From Acholoe squamosa (Eukaryota > Annelida > Polychaeta > Phyllodocida > Polynoidae), in assembly GCA_949317995.1 (NCBI GenBank), contig OX439044.1, positions 27,600,733 through 27,664,732 of the forward strand: a stretch of DNA of 64,000 nucleotides, in the 5' to 3' direction. The position numbers and the translations under genes are program-made. A model generated the notes under the pieces. It was not told the origin of the DNA. It saw only the letters and a program-made list of their open reading frames with translations, and ran no database searches. The first letter of the stretch is position 1. Each line of letters starts with the position of its first letter. This document shows, in pieces, positions 23,733 through 33,299 of this stretch.

Positions 23733-24608
23733 TTAGACGGGGTTCAGATGCACCAAGTTAGCCTAGTAGTACTTCAACGTACTCCTCGACTTTGTAATCT
23801 TAGTTAGTGTTCGTATTTATCAGAGTTTAGCGCTTATAGCAGGGAAAAAGCTACCGAGCAAAATCAAGCACGTCGAGTTTCCTCGGCGTGGTCGCTTGAT
23901 TAAACAAGATGGCGTCAATTCGCGCGAGAAACCCCGAACCCGGGGTCAAGGGTCAAACCCTCGTTCCCGGTAATTGGGTCACGCGGCACCACGTGCTTTC
24001 CACGCATCTGAAAACAAAACGGTCTGTCAGAGCTCGTATTGTCTTCCCAACTCGATATCATCTGGAGTACCCATGGAGAATACGTATAGCATTATGCTGA
24101 TACGCCGGATCAATCCGTCCATTACCCACTGGAACCTCGAGGAGCCGACAACAGAGCAGGTTAGAGCAGTTTCATTATACACTGACGAGCATCCCGAAGG
24201 TGCTGTCAACATAGTTGACACCACGCTCTGTCATAACAAGTAACGACACAAACATTCAAAAGACACACACAAAAACAGGACAATACATCGTTGTGTTTCA
24301 GGATTCAATACTTATTAGAATCTACCGTTGGGCTCATTTAGGTAATACCGCTTCTCTGAGCAATCCTAGCACTACGGCGAACGCCCTCCTTAATAGTTCT
24401 ATTTTTAGCATTGGGGGACTCCGCTCCATTCCCGAGATCCAAGCTAGCCTTTGGGTTCCCCGTCCGCTTCGTCCTCCCTACTCCTGCCGAGACTTTTTTA
24501 TCCTTAACATCGCTCTCATTTGATTCTGTTTGATTCTTCTTACGTTTTCTTCATTTTCGGGTGCCGAGCATCGGCATCCTTTTAGGTTTCTTCTTAATTC
24601 GCTTTTCT
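23733..24608 (-). other. Element 1 spacer between integrase remnant and ORF3
   Basis: No intact gene. Around 24,545-24,610 the minus strand still encodes a short Lys/Arg-rich stretch (KRIKKKPKRMP), resembling the basic tail of the element 2 integrase. The GPY/F-like module that precedes that tail in element 2 is absent here, so a deletion joined the middle of integrase to its tail out of frame. Confidence 0.6.
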
Positions 24609-25335
24609 TCATTCACAGCTTTTCCGGAAAAATCTAGGTTTCAGTCCGGTGTCGTAGCCCACTTTCTGCCATTTCGCCGATTTCCCTAGCTGATTCCGAA
24701 CTAGTTGATAGGCTTTCTTAAAGTTATCCCGTAAGGATTCCACAAACATAATTGAACACGGGGTTTCAGGACTTATTCCGATTACCCCAAATACTAAATC
24801 CGCTGGCATTATGATGTCTTCACCATAGACCAACATATTCGGAGTACAATTAGTAGAGGCATGCACTGTGCTGTTGTATGCATGCACTACGAAATCGCAT
24901 TGGATGTCCCAATCGTCCTGATGCTTATTCACTAGTGGTTTCAGAACTTGTAGTAGGGTTCTGTTGAACCGTTCTACTAAGCCGTCCGATTGGGGCCGGT
25001 ACGGATTAGTGCGCGTCTTGCAGATAGCTAAGTACTTGCACATTTCCTGGAATTATTCTTATTCAAACTCCCTTCCTTGGTCACTGTGGAGCATCAGGGG
25101 TACCCCGTATTGCAACACCCAACCTCTCATGAATGCTTCTGCACAGGTGATGGCTTTGTGATCTTTCAGAGGGAAGACTTTCGTGTATTTCGTATAGTAA
25201 TCGCAAACAACCATCATGCAAGTGTTATCCCTAGGGGTTGTATTAAACCCACTAATGATGTCAATCGCAATTCTGGCGAAGCGTACTCCGAACAATTCCT
25301 GAACCAATGGGTTCTTTCCTAATCCCTCTCCGGGC
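24609..25335 (-). pseudogene. Element 1 integrase core, disrupted
   Basis: Compared with element 2, this region has (1) an 11-base deletion just after ...IATCPE near 25,336, which removes the last Cys of the HHCC zinc module and shifts the frame. It also has (2) two in-frame TAA codons near 25,049 and 25,055, directly after SDQGREFE and replacing a Ser and a Leu codon. Finally (3) the C-terminal GPY/F-like part is lost after KVGYDT. The catalytic D, D and E with the usual 35-residue second spacing are still readable (AIDII, SDQGREFE, LVERFNR). No functional integrase can be made from this copy. Confidence 0.9.
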
Positions 25336-27330
25336 TTATTCGGGACAAGTGGCGATCCACCTTAGCAAATCTCCACTCATTCCCAGCCAGTAGTATCTCC
25401 GGGTGAGTCTTTCCAGAGATCTACTCTTTCCGAAATGACCACTTGTCACGTGGCCATGGCAGTAATACATAATATCCCGACGCATAGCGTTCGGAATAAC
25501 AATCTGAAGAATCTTTTTAGTTGGACTAATTTTCCACCTACATAAGATTCCATTTCTGACCTCTAGCTCGGCCCATTGGGCTAGAAGTCTTCTCATCTCC
25601 CTGTTCTCCATGCTGATAGCAGGACGGACAGGTTTGATCCCTAACGGAACTGTTTCCAGGAGTTTCTTGGTAATGGGGTCCTTACCCTGGAACTCGCGAA
25701 TGGCCTCTGGTGACCATTCTATTAAAGTTCCAGGATAGTCCCTGAGTGGCATATGCGCGGCAGCAATTACTGCGTTATGCTGCCCGCAATCACCACAACT
25801 CTCTCGACCACATTTCCGAATTGGCTTCCTAGATAGGGCGTCTGCATTGGTGTGCTTCTTCCCGGACCTATGTTGGATCTGGCTGTGCTCCAACCCGAAT
25901 TCCGAAAGGTGCGCCAACCATCTGCCTATCATCCCCTCGGCGTCCTTGAAATTAAGGAGCCATCGGAGAGAGGAATGGTCGGTTCTTAGTGTAAAATCGG
26001 ATCCCCATAAAAAGTGTTTAAATTTCTTAGTGTACACCAACACAGCCAGAAGTTCCCTCTTAGTGGTGCAATAATTCCGTTGGGCTTTATTCAGAGTGTT
26101 GCTAGCAAATGCAATCGGGACTTCCACGCCGTCCTGGACCTGGGACAGTGCGGCCCCAATGCTATCATTACTAGCATCCGTATCCAATATGAAGTGACCT
26201 GAAGGGGTCGGGTATTTCAGTACTGGTGTATCCGTAAATAGGGCTTTTAGTTTCCTAAAAGACTCCTCCTGCTCATTCCCCCATGGGAATGGTTCCCTAG
26301 CTCTCCCAGGTGTCCAATGGGCGATGCTTTGCATAGGAAAACTTACTCGAGAGTATCCTGGAATGAAGTCTCTGTAGTAACTACAGAACCCCAGGAAAGA
26401 TCGTACCTGCTTAGCGGTTCTTGGTCTCTCCCAGTCCCGAACACTCTCTACTTTTTCAGCTTTAATCCCATCGGTGGATATAATCCTACCCAGGTAAGTG
26501 ATTGATTTCTGAAATAATCTACATTTCTTAGGTTTCAGACGTAATCCATTGGATACTATCCTCTTGATCACTTCTTCTAGATTATTCAAGCATTCACGGA
26601 ATGTCTTTCCGAAGACAATCACATCGTCCAGGTATACTAGACATTTCTTCCATAACAGATCACTCAGGAGAGTCTCCATCATGGCTTCAAAGGTAGCAGG
26701 TGCATTACATAACCCGAAGGGCATAACCGTATATTCAAACAGGCCTAAGTGACTGGAAAATGCTGTTTTCTCCATGTCCTTGGGTTCCATTCCGATCTGC
26801 CAATACCCGGATTGGAGGTCCAGGGTGCAGAACCAATTGTTCCCTCCCAGGGCGTCTAATGTTTCGTCAACCCTGGGTAGAGGGTACGAGTTTTTCTTAG
26901 TTAGCCCATTGAGTTTTCGATAATCCACACAAAAGCGAATGCTTCCGTCTTTCTTAGTGGTCATGACTACTGGACTAGACCAGGGGCTGGTACTAGGCAC
27001 AATCACTCCCTTTTCCAACTGATCTAGAATTTCCTTCTCACAAATGATTTTCTTCTTAAGCGGCAGTCGGCGGTACGGAATCTTGAAGGGCTCAGCCTCT
27101 CCAGTATTGATATGGTGCAGTACCTTATCATTCCGGCCCAAGGGACCACCGGCATAGCCAAAAGCATCCTCGTATTTCCGCATTAGATTCCGGACTTCCA
27201 TCTTCTGATAGCTATCTTCCAGAGAGGATTCCTCTATTAGGTTATCCAGTTCCATGTTCATCTTTTCTTTTCCTACCAGTTTACATTCGGGTTCCCGAAT
27301 GTCATTCCGTATCCCATTTACCAATGTCAT
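25336..27330 (-). pseudogene. Element 1 reverse transcriptase, RNase H and integrase HHCC region
   Basis: A 664-codon open stretch encodes the Ty3/gypsy RT with FCVDYRKLN, LDLQSGYWQI, PFGLCNAPATFE and the active-site YLDDVIVFG. It continues with a connection region and RNase H (DTDASNDSIG, TTKRELLAV, RTDHSSLRW, HTNADALSR), all four acidic residues being present. It then begins the integrase zinc module (YCHGHVTSGHFG) and stops at TAA after CPE. It is in a different frame from the protease ORF: the homologue in element 2 is fused in one frame, so an indel near 27,360-27,385 separates the two here. RT and RNase H could be chemically intact, but the frame breaks on both sides argue against a normal polyprotein. 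Confidence 0.9.
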
Positions 27331-28306
27331 GGACCCAAGCCTGGACCCCTTCTGTAGATAAATGGTCTCCTCGGTTCATTACCGGTAGTACGCTCCAGAA
27401 CGGATTTCCTACCAGCGTATCTACTGAGTCCAACCCAATGCTGGCTAACTGAACCACATCTGGCTCAAATACGCCTTCCTGATCTTTCAGTTTTCTATCT
27501 GAAGTACAAAGGACATCACAGGAGACACCCGGGGGTATCTTTACCGTATCCACCACGCTAGCTACCGCGCTTATCTGTCTTAATTTACATTTCACGTGGA
27601 TATCGTATGGCTTCCGAATTCTCAACTTTCCTGTACACGGGTTCAATTCAGCCTCGAATAGGCTCGCAAAGTCCAGCCCAAGTATCCCATCATCATGCAT
27701 ATTGGCTATAGTGGGAGAGAGAACGAACTCTTTCCCGCCAATAGAGGCTTTCATAAATGTTCTACCAAGAACCTGCATACGGGTCCCATCGGCCGTACAA
27801 GCGTTTACCCCCTTTATGAGGTTCTCACTCTTGTCCGGCAAGAGGCTGTAGAATTTATTGGAGATCATCGAGTGGCTAGCACCCGTATCGACCAAAAATT
27901 CCCCAGTCCTACCCTGGGTCGTAACAGACACATACCATCTCCTACCTCCCAATGGGGAAGGGTTTCCGGTAAACCTATCAAAATCTTCCGAAATGCCGAG
28001 ATCCAATCCATGGTCTTTCAGGTGCTCCAGACATGGATGGTTCGGGGGAAGGTGTGCCGCACATACACGTGTGAATGCCTCTATCCACCCTTCCTCTTCT
28101 CCAACGCGCGTACTTTCCCTTACTACTGACTTGGTACCCTCGCTTATGTTGGAGTCCCTGGCTATAGGAGGGGCGAGGTGATCAATCTTGGATCCCTCCT
28201 CCCCAGGCGTAATCATTTCGGATTCATCAGACGGTTTATCGGGGACAGTACTCTGGCATACAACAAGTTTCCGGGTTGAGCAATCTGCCACATCCTCAAC
28301 CCTCCT
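27302..28306 (-). pseudogene. Element 1 aspartic protease
   Basis: The -1 frame relative to gag is open from the gag stop region onward. It holds the retropepsin motif EFLVDTGASHSMIS and the second conserved segment DDGILGLDFASL. The frame then runs into a stop at 27,302. Element 2 aligns from LVDTGASHSCVS through ILGLDFASLYG without a break and continues into RT, so the stop here follows a local indel. The first ~80 residues before the catalytic site are poorly conserved linker. Expression would be by -1 frameshifting from gag. Confidence 0.88.
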
Positions 28307-28320
28307 TAATTTTCCGAATT
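28298..28320 (-). promoter_or_regulatory. Candidate -1 ribosomal frameshift site, element 1 gag-pro
   Basis: The last gag codons are TCG-GAA-AAT-TAA. Slipping back one base over G-GAA-AAT reads GGA-AAA and enters the protease frame, which is open from this point. Element 2 has the same heptamer form GGAAAAC immediately before its gag stop. The A-site part (AAAY) is of the canonical type, but the P-site part is not a perfect XXX. Confidence 0.55.
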
Positions 28321-31029
28321 AGGTTCTACCTCTTCAACTGCCGACATATTCCGAGGGACCTGCTCAGCGGCCCGGCATTCATAGGCTACGTGACCCATTT
28401 TCTGACAGCGATAACATCTGATTCTGGACTTATCATATCTCGGCCTACTATACTGGTGCCTCTCAAGGTCCTCCCGGAAAGACTTCAGCATGCTCTCCAT
28501 CATACTTTTCATATCGAGGTTTCCGGATGGTCTAGTCTCATCCTTCTTAACTATAGTTTCCTTGGGCTCGGAAACACTCTTATTGTGACTTTCGGGAACT
28601 CCCCGCCTTGGCTGTGTAGTCAAGGTCCTTCTGGGAATGAACTTCTTAGCATTCTTAGGGAACCTCAATGCTGAGATTGTTCCATCCTCTTCCTCATACT
28701 CTATTGTTTCATATTCTGTTTCAGCTTCCGAGACAGCGGCTGCTGCAGTAGGAACTACTGGTTTCAGATCAGGGGTCGCCACACTGGCGGTTTCCCGAGG
28801 GACAAATCCGGAAAGAAAAGTTTTCTTCTTATCCAAGTTAGCTATGGCATCACATAACGTTTTCATAGTCGCACCCGGGCCCCATGCTCGGTAAGCACAG
28901 TCCTGGTGATCCTTATCTCGTAATCCTCGCACGAAGTGTGAGATCAACTCATCGCTTGCATAATCGTCATCCATCATAAGGTTAGGTCTAGCCTTCCGTA
29001 GCAGTATCTGAAGTTCTAATCCATAGACCTGAACCGACTCCCCCGGCTTCTGAATTCTCTTCCTATATTGAGTCATCGGATCTTCCGACACTATATTCCC
29101 TAGATAAGAACTACAAATCTCAACTAACTGAGTGTACGTTCCCTTATTCCTATACTGTTCTCTCCAATGATCGACTGCAATCCTACCCGGTCCCTTTTTC
29201 AGGCATCTGACCAATATGGGTAGCGACTCGTCTTCATCGTATCCATCTACCTCACGGTCATCCGTGAAGTCCGAAAACCAATCCCTCCATGGTTCTGATC
29301 CATCAAAGGACTTAGTATCGATCTGACTCTTCTTAGCTGAGATCTCCCTACTTTTTAACCTAGTGCATTGCTCCAGGCTCCAATCTAACATTTTCTGATC
29401 CTTAGTCTTCTTACCACCCCCACCGGATCCATTGGGTCCCGGACCACCGGATCCCGGATGGCTGTTATTCGGACTATTCCAGAAGGTAAACCCATATCCG
29501 GTATTCATAACGGGTTGGGATCCTATGTCCCCAGGAGCTTGGGCACTGGTGTAGCAAGCCCTACCACCACACAGGGTGTCGTTATTATTCTGATCTGTGC
29601 TACACACCTGATTGTCCACCCTATAGGTCTGATCGTTCGGAATAGACTGACGGCTCCCCTGTAGTTGGCTAGGTATATTGACTGGTTCCCCAGCGCCCTC
29701 TGGAGGGGTGTGGTCGAAATGACTCGGGGGCGGGGCTTGCTCCCTGGTGTCAATGTACTGATACTCACCATCAATGGTGAAAGTGGCGTCTTTTTGACCC
29801 ACGCTAAGCCGGACATTCTTATAATGGCAGGGAACATATCTGTCCCCCACGACATTCCGAGCGGCCTGGTCGTTCACAAAGGGGTCATACCCCTTCTTCA
29901 AAATAGGTTTTGGGGTAGAGGTGATCGGTGGGCCCTCCTTTCCGTCATCCCTTGGGATGCAACTGATGTCGGGGTCCTCCGAGGGTCCCCTATTCTCATT
30001 TACTTCCTCGAGATCCGGTCCTTCCTCCTCGGAATCCTCGGATCCCTCCTGCATCATCCGCAGCTTAGTTATTTCATATATGAGATCATCCCTCTCCTGA
30101 TACAGTTCCCGATTGTTATCCTGAATGTCAGTGATCAACTGATCGTTTTCCTGAATATGTTTCTCCCGAAGGGCCACATGTTCCCTCTGCTGTTTCTCTA
30201 TGATTTTCTGATTCTTCTCATAAATCTCATGTTGGGCCTCAATTTGGTTTTTCAAATCGGTAAGGCGCTTACCAGCGACATCCAGCCCCGTTCGGTATTG
30301 TTCCAAAGTCTCGCCCTGCTCTGAAGTCTTAGCTTCCAGGGTGGAGGTTGCCAGACTCAGTTGCAGTTCGACTTCTTCGACTTTCTTCCCGTACCTTTCA
30401 TATTCAGCTTTCTTACCCTGGATCATAGCCTCGATCTCCCGGAGTCGAGTACGGTGGACATCCACCTCTCGTTCCAAGGTTTCCGTGGTTCGTTCTAACA
30501 GTCCCTTACTCTTGCGTAAGTCCCCAATTTCTTCTAGGAGGTCTTCAATCTCCCTTTCTAATTCTTTCACCTTACTCTGTTTCCGCTCAGTCTCTTTCTT
30601 CTGATATTCCAGCAGCTTTTCATTCCTGGACTTTTCCTGATCGCTCATCCGCTTCCATTCCGCATGAGCTGTCCTTTCTGATTCATACCTATTCCTCTCA
30701 TCCCGGTATCTATCCATGGGTGCCCCACTCACAGGAGCCGGCTGACTAGACCCACCGGGATTGAAAACGGAGTCAGAAAGGGATGCCGAGTTTAAGTGAT
30801 TCAAAAAAACTCCCTGGCCAGCCAAGGGCACCAAGTGAATCGGATCTCTCCCTCGTCCTCGCGGCTCAGTACCAGGGACTTGGGCCGAAATGATGGGACT
30901 ACCGAGATCCCCATCTCTCAATAAACCCGACGATCTTATATTTGGCGCGGTTTGGTTAGCCGGCACGATCGGATGGTCATCGGTTGTAGTGTCCAACCCT
31001 ACCGTAGAAACCTCACTTCCGGAATCCAA
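28306..31029 (-). CDS. gag: Element 1 Gag (907 aa), coiled-coil plus CCHC knuckle
   Basis: Intact ORF starting with ATG 156 bases inside the 5' LTR. The N-terminal third is disordered. Residues about 105-340 form long heptad-like coiled coil rich in Glu, Lys and Arg. A Pro/Gly/Asn linker follows. A retrotransposon Gag capsid-like region at about 565-730 contains FDGSEPWRDWFSDF, LVRCLKKGPGRIAVDHW and HFVRGLRDKD, and the C-terminal zinc knuckle is CYRCQKMGHVAYEC. At about 900 residues it is far longer than a typical Ty3 Gag, the extra length being the coiled coil. It would assemble the particle and package RNA. The stop TAA follows GGAAAAT, a candidate frameshift site. Confidence 0.93.
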   Translation of the reverse strand: MDSGSEVSTVGLDTTTDDHPIVPANQTAPNIRSSGLLRDGDLGSPIISAQVPGTEPRGRGRDPIHLVPLAGQGVFLNHLNSASLSDSVFNPGGSSQPAPVSGAPMDRYRDERNRYESERTAHAEWKRMSDQEKSRNEKLLEYQKKETERKQSKVKELEREIEDLLEEIGDLRKSKGLLERTTETLEREVDVHRTRLREIEAMIQGKKAEYERYGKKVEEVELQLSLATSTLEAKTSEQGETLEQYRTGLDVAGKRLTDLKNQIEAQHEIYEKNQKIIEKQQREHVALREKHIQENDQLITDIQDNNRELYQERDDLIYEITKLRMMQEGSEDSEEEGPDLEEVNENRGPSEDPDISCIPRDDGKEGPPITSTPKPILKKGYDPFVNDQAARNVVGDRYVPCHYKNVRLSVGQKDATFTIDGEYQYIDTREQAPPPSHFDHTPPEGAGEPVNIPSQLQGSRQSIPNDQTYRVDNQVCSTDQNNNDTLCGGRACYTSAQAPGDIGSQPVMNTGYGFTFWNSPNNSHPGSGGPGPNGSGGGGKKTKDQKMLDWSLEQCTRLKSREISAKKSQIDTKSFDGSEPWRDWFSDFTDDREVDGYDEDESLPILVRCLKKGPGRIAVDHWREQYRNKGTYTQLVEICSSYLGNIVSEDPMTQYRKRIQKPGESVQVYGLELQILLRKARPNLMMDDDYASDELISHFVRGLRDKDHQDCAYRAWGPGATMKTLCDAIANLDKKKTFLSGFVPRETASVATPDLKPVVPTAAAAVSEAETEYETIEYEEEDGTISALRFPKNAKKFIPRRTLTTQPRRGVPESHNKSVSEPKETIVKKDETRPSGNLDMKSMMESMLKSFREDLERHQYSRPRYDKSRIRCYRCQKMGHVAYECRAAEQVPRNMSAVEEVEPNSEN

Positions 31030-31109
31030 TGCCTCGGTCTCATTCCGGGATGGATCCCTATATTCCTGATAGGTTAGGCCCGGGGCGCCATGGCTTCCCG
31101 GGAGCTCAC

Positions 31110-31185
31110 CTTCCGGACACTGATTCTCGTCTTGTTCAGACAGGGCTGCGCACTTCCGAGAACCAAATCCTGGTCACGGCACCAG
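31110..31185 (-). promoter_or_regulatory. Element 1 leader: tRNA primer site and candidate splice donor
   Basis: One base after the 5' LTR, the minus strand reads TGGTGCCGTGA (31,184-31,174). This is complementary to the 3' end of tRNA-His, TCACGGCACCA. The 16 bases CTGGTGCCGTGACCAG also form a 5-bp hairpin and are identical in element 2. Further on, GGAAG/GTGAGC at about 31,109 is a good splice donor upstream of gag and could make the ORF3 message. Confidence 0.7.
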
Positions 31186-31604
31186 TGTAATGTATGACCG
31201 TTGGTGGTTCGGAAAGGATCACGAATACAAGGGAATTTGGTTTCGAAAGGCAACAAGTTTTTATTCAGTATCCTAAGTTACAGGAAGCTAAGTGGATTCC
31301 GTGTGGTAAATAGACTGTTCGGAAAGCTCGGATTTACGACTACCAGGTAAGGTCTCGGAGTCAGTAAAGTTCAGATGGTGTCCCTGGAGAATCCGGTAGG
31401 ATTCTCCCCTTCCTAGGTTCCGACCCGACTATTATATAGCCACAGGGGTTGGGTGGCGACCTCTCGTGTTTAACCCCCGCAGCCCGGAGGGTGGTGCTGC
31501 CACCGCCCGCCAGGCGTGCCAGGCTCTCAACCCGGAAGGTCGCTCCGTTCGGAACCTAGGCAACCCGTAAGCCATAAACACTACTACTAAACAGTGCCCC
31601 TACA
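31186..31604 (-). repeat. Element 1, 5' LTR
   Basis: 419 bp, starting TGTAGGGGC and ending CATTACA on the minus strand. No difference from the 3' LTR was seen. It carries the same TATATAA and AATAAA signals, so promoter and poly(A) functions are probably intact. Confidence 0.95.
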
Positions 31605-32206
31605 CTATAAAGGGTTACATGTGCATCAATACATCCCTAAAGGGTTAAGTGTGCACCAATGCATCATGTCATCCATAAAGGTTTAAGTGTGCATCAATGC
31701 ATCAGGCTATCCATAAAGGGTTAAGTGTGCATCAATGCATCATGCCATCCATAAAGGGTTAAGTGTGCATCAATGCATCATGCAATCTATAAGGGTTAAG
31801 TGTGCATCAATACATCCCTAAAGGGTTAAGTGTGCAACAATGCATCATGCTATCTATAAAGGGTTAAGTGTGTATCAATGCATCAGGCTATCCATAAAGG
31901 TCTAAGTGTGCACCAATGTATCATGTCATCCATAAAGGTTTCAGTGTGCATCAAGCCATCCATAAAGGGTTAAGTGTGCATCAATGCATCAGGCTATCCA
32001 TAAAGGTCTAAGTGTGCACCAATGTATTATGTCATCCATAAAGGTTTCAGTGTGCATCAATGCATCATGCCATCCATAAAGGGTTAAGTGTGCATCAATG
32101 CATCATGCCATCCATAAAAGGTTAAGTGTGCATCAAAGCATCATGCCATCCATAAAGGTTTAAATGTGCATCAATTCATCATGCCACCCATAAAGGGTTA
32201 AGTGTG
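31605..32206 (+). repeat. 38-bp minisatellite, part 3
   Basis: The array resumes with CTATAAAGGGTTACATGTGC directly after element 1. The units have the same consensus and variant pattern as parts 1 and 2, including the short 'CAATACATCCCTAAAGGG' units. Confidence 0.93.
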
Positions 32207-32929
32207 CTTTTTTGAAGATTTTCGTCTTGATGCTTCAATGAAGAGCTGGCAAGACATCATGATGTGCATCATGACCCCCTTAAATAGCTAATTGGGGCCA
32301 TGCGCAATGTATCATGATGCACCTATGCAGTGGTAACGATTCTACTCACCAGCTCTGTTTTAGTGCATCATGATGCCCTTAAATAGCTAACTGAGGCCCT
32401 GCACAATGTATCATGATGCACCAATGCAGTGGTAATGATTCTAGTCACCAGCACTGTTTTAGTGCATCACTGCACAGCCCAGAGGCTATAATCATCTACT
32501 TGTCAGTGTGTTTGGAGTGCTTGGGACAGATTGTTATGGTGTATAGGGACTGCACAGCCTAAAGGCTATAATCATCTACCTGTTCACAAGTTTGGAGTGT
32601 TTGTGACAGATTGCTATGGTGTACACGGGCATAAAGTAGGTAGGTCAACCTGATTTCAATGGGAACTAAACACTACACCATTTGCTAGGCGCTATGATTC
32701 ATCTAGTAAGTCTATGCCCGTGGAGGTCTAGGATTTCAGTAGATGAGCTATTGGTCAAAATTTTGAACACATGGTGGCTGATGTAAAATGATTTATTTTA
32801 TGAATAAAATAAATCAATGATTTATTTTATGAATAAAATAAATCAATAACTGCTATCTTCTCACTATCATTAGTCACCTTACTATATACTGTTTACCCTT
32901 TCCTTCACAAACAATTCTCAGAACAGAGA
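32207..32929. repeat. Low-copy local tandem duplications, no gene
   Basis: Three small tandem duplications follow each other. The first is a ~100-bp unit with 'CAATGTATCATGATGCACC' (32,275-32,465, two copies). The second is an ~80-bp unit with 'GGCTATAATCATCTAC' (32,468-32,630, two copies). The third is a 30-bp unit containing TTATTTTATGAATAAAATAA (32,789-32,848, two copies). No coding signal was seen. Confidence 0.75.
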
Positions 32930-33280
32930 TGTTATGGTACATTAGTCAATACCCCACATCAGGGATTCCCCATCATTGGAAATGCCCAACGATGTCTGTA
33001 CTCTCTACCCTCCATGACGTCACTAGCAGTGATGTCATGGACAGCCAATGGCAGCTCTGACCCATCTGCGTCAGATGGGAGGAGCTTCCACACCTAAAAA
33101 TAGCTTTCTTGGTAATACCCAAGTAAGGAGTTCCCATATATACCTCTCTGTCTGCATGCTTAAGACAGAGGCATTCTACCCTGCAATAGTTCCTGTACAA
33201 CATTCAACAATAAAGCCTCCATCTGAAGAACCTCTATAAGCCTCATCTTTAATAGTAACTCTAACACACAGAGTTTAACA
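32930..33280 (+). mobile_element. LTR-like unit (possible solo or truncated LTR)
   Basis: The unit is 351 bp with TGTTA...TAACA ends, a TATA-like CATATATACC at about 33,136 and AATAAA at about 33,210, in promoter-then-poly(A) order as in an LTR. It is followed by GATATTGGCGG, which could be a remnant of a primer site. I found no matching target duplication and no second copy in the window. The call rests on the architecture only. Confidence 0.4.
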
Positions 33281-33299
33281 GATATTGGCGGATGAAATG

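Larger units (their letters stand above)
19334..31604 (-). mobile_element. Element 1: 12.3-kb Ty3/gypsy-type LTR retrotransposon, defective pol
   Basis: Two 419-bp LTRs bound the element, each with TG...CA termini, and a 4-bp target duplication CTAT (19,330-19,333 and 31,605-31,608) flanks it. On the minus strand the order is 5' LTR (31,604-31,186), tRNA primer site, gag, protease, RT, RNase H, broken integrase, ORF3, purine tract and 3' LTR (19,752-19,334). RT before integrase places it in Ty3/gypsy. Removing the element and one CTAT restores a continuous minisatellite. The LTRs show no difference by eye, so insertion is recent, yet the integrase is destroyed. Element 2 has the same architecture and is clearly related but diverged. 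Confidence 0.96.

Noticed and set aside
22999-30604. Plus-strand frames of 80-220 codons within element 1 (for example 29,665-30,324)
   Set aside because: They are antisense shadows of gag, pol and ORF3, with compositions expected from the opposite strand.
17680-32206. CRISPR-like array
   Set aside because: The 38-bp units are contiguous with no unique spacers, the genome is eukaryotic, and no cas genes are present.
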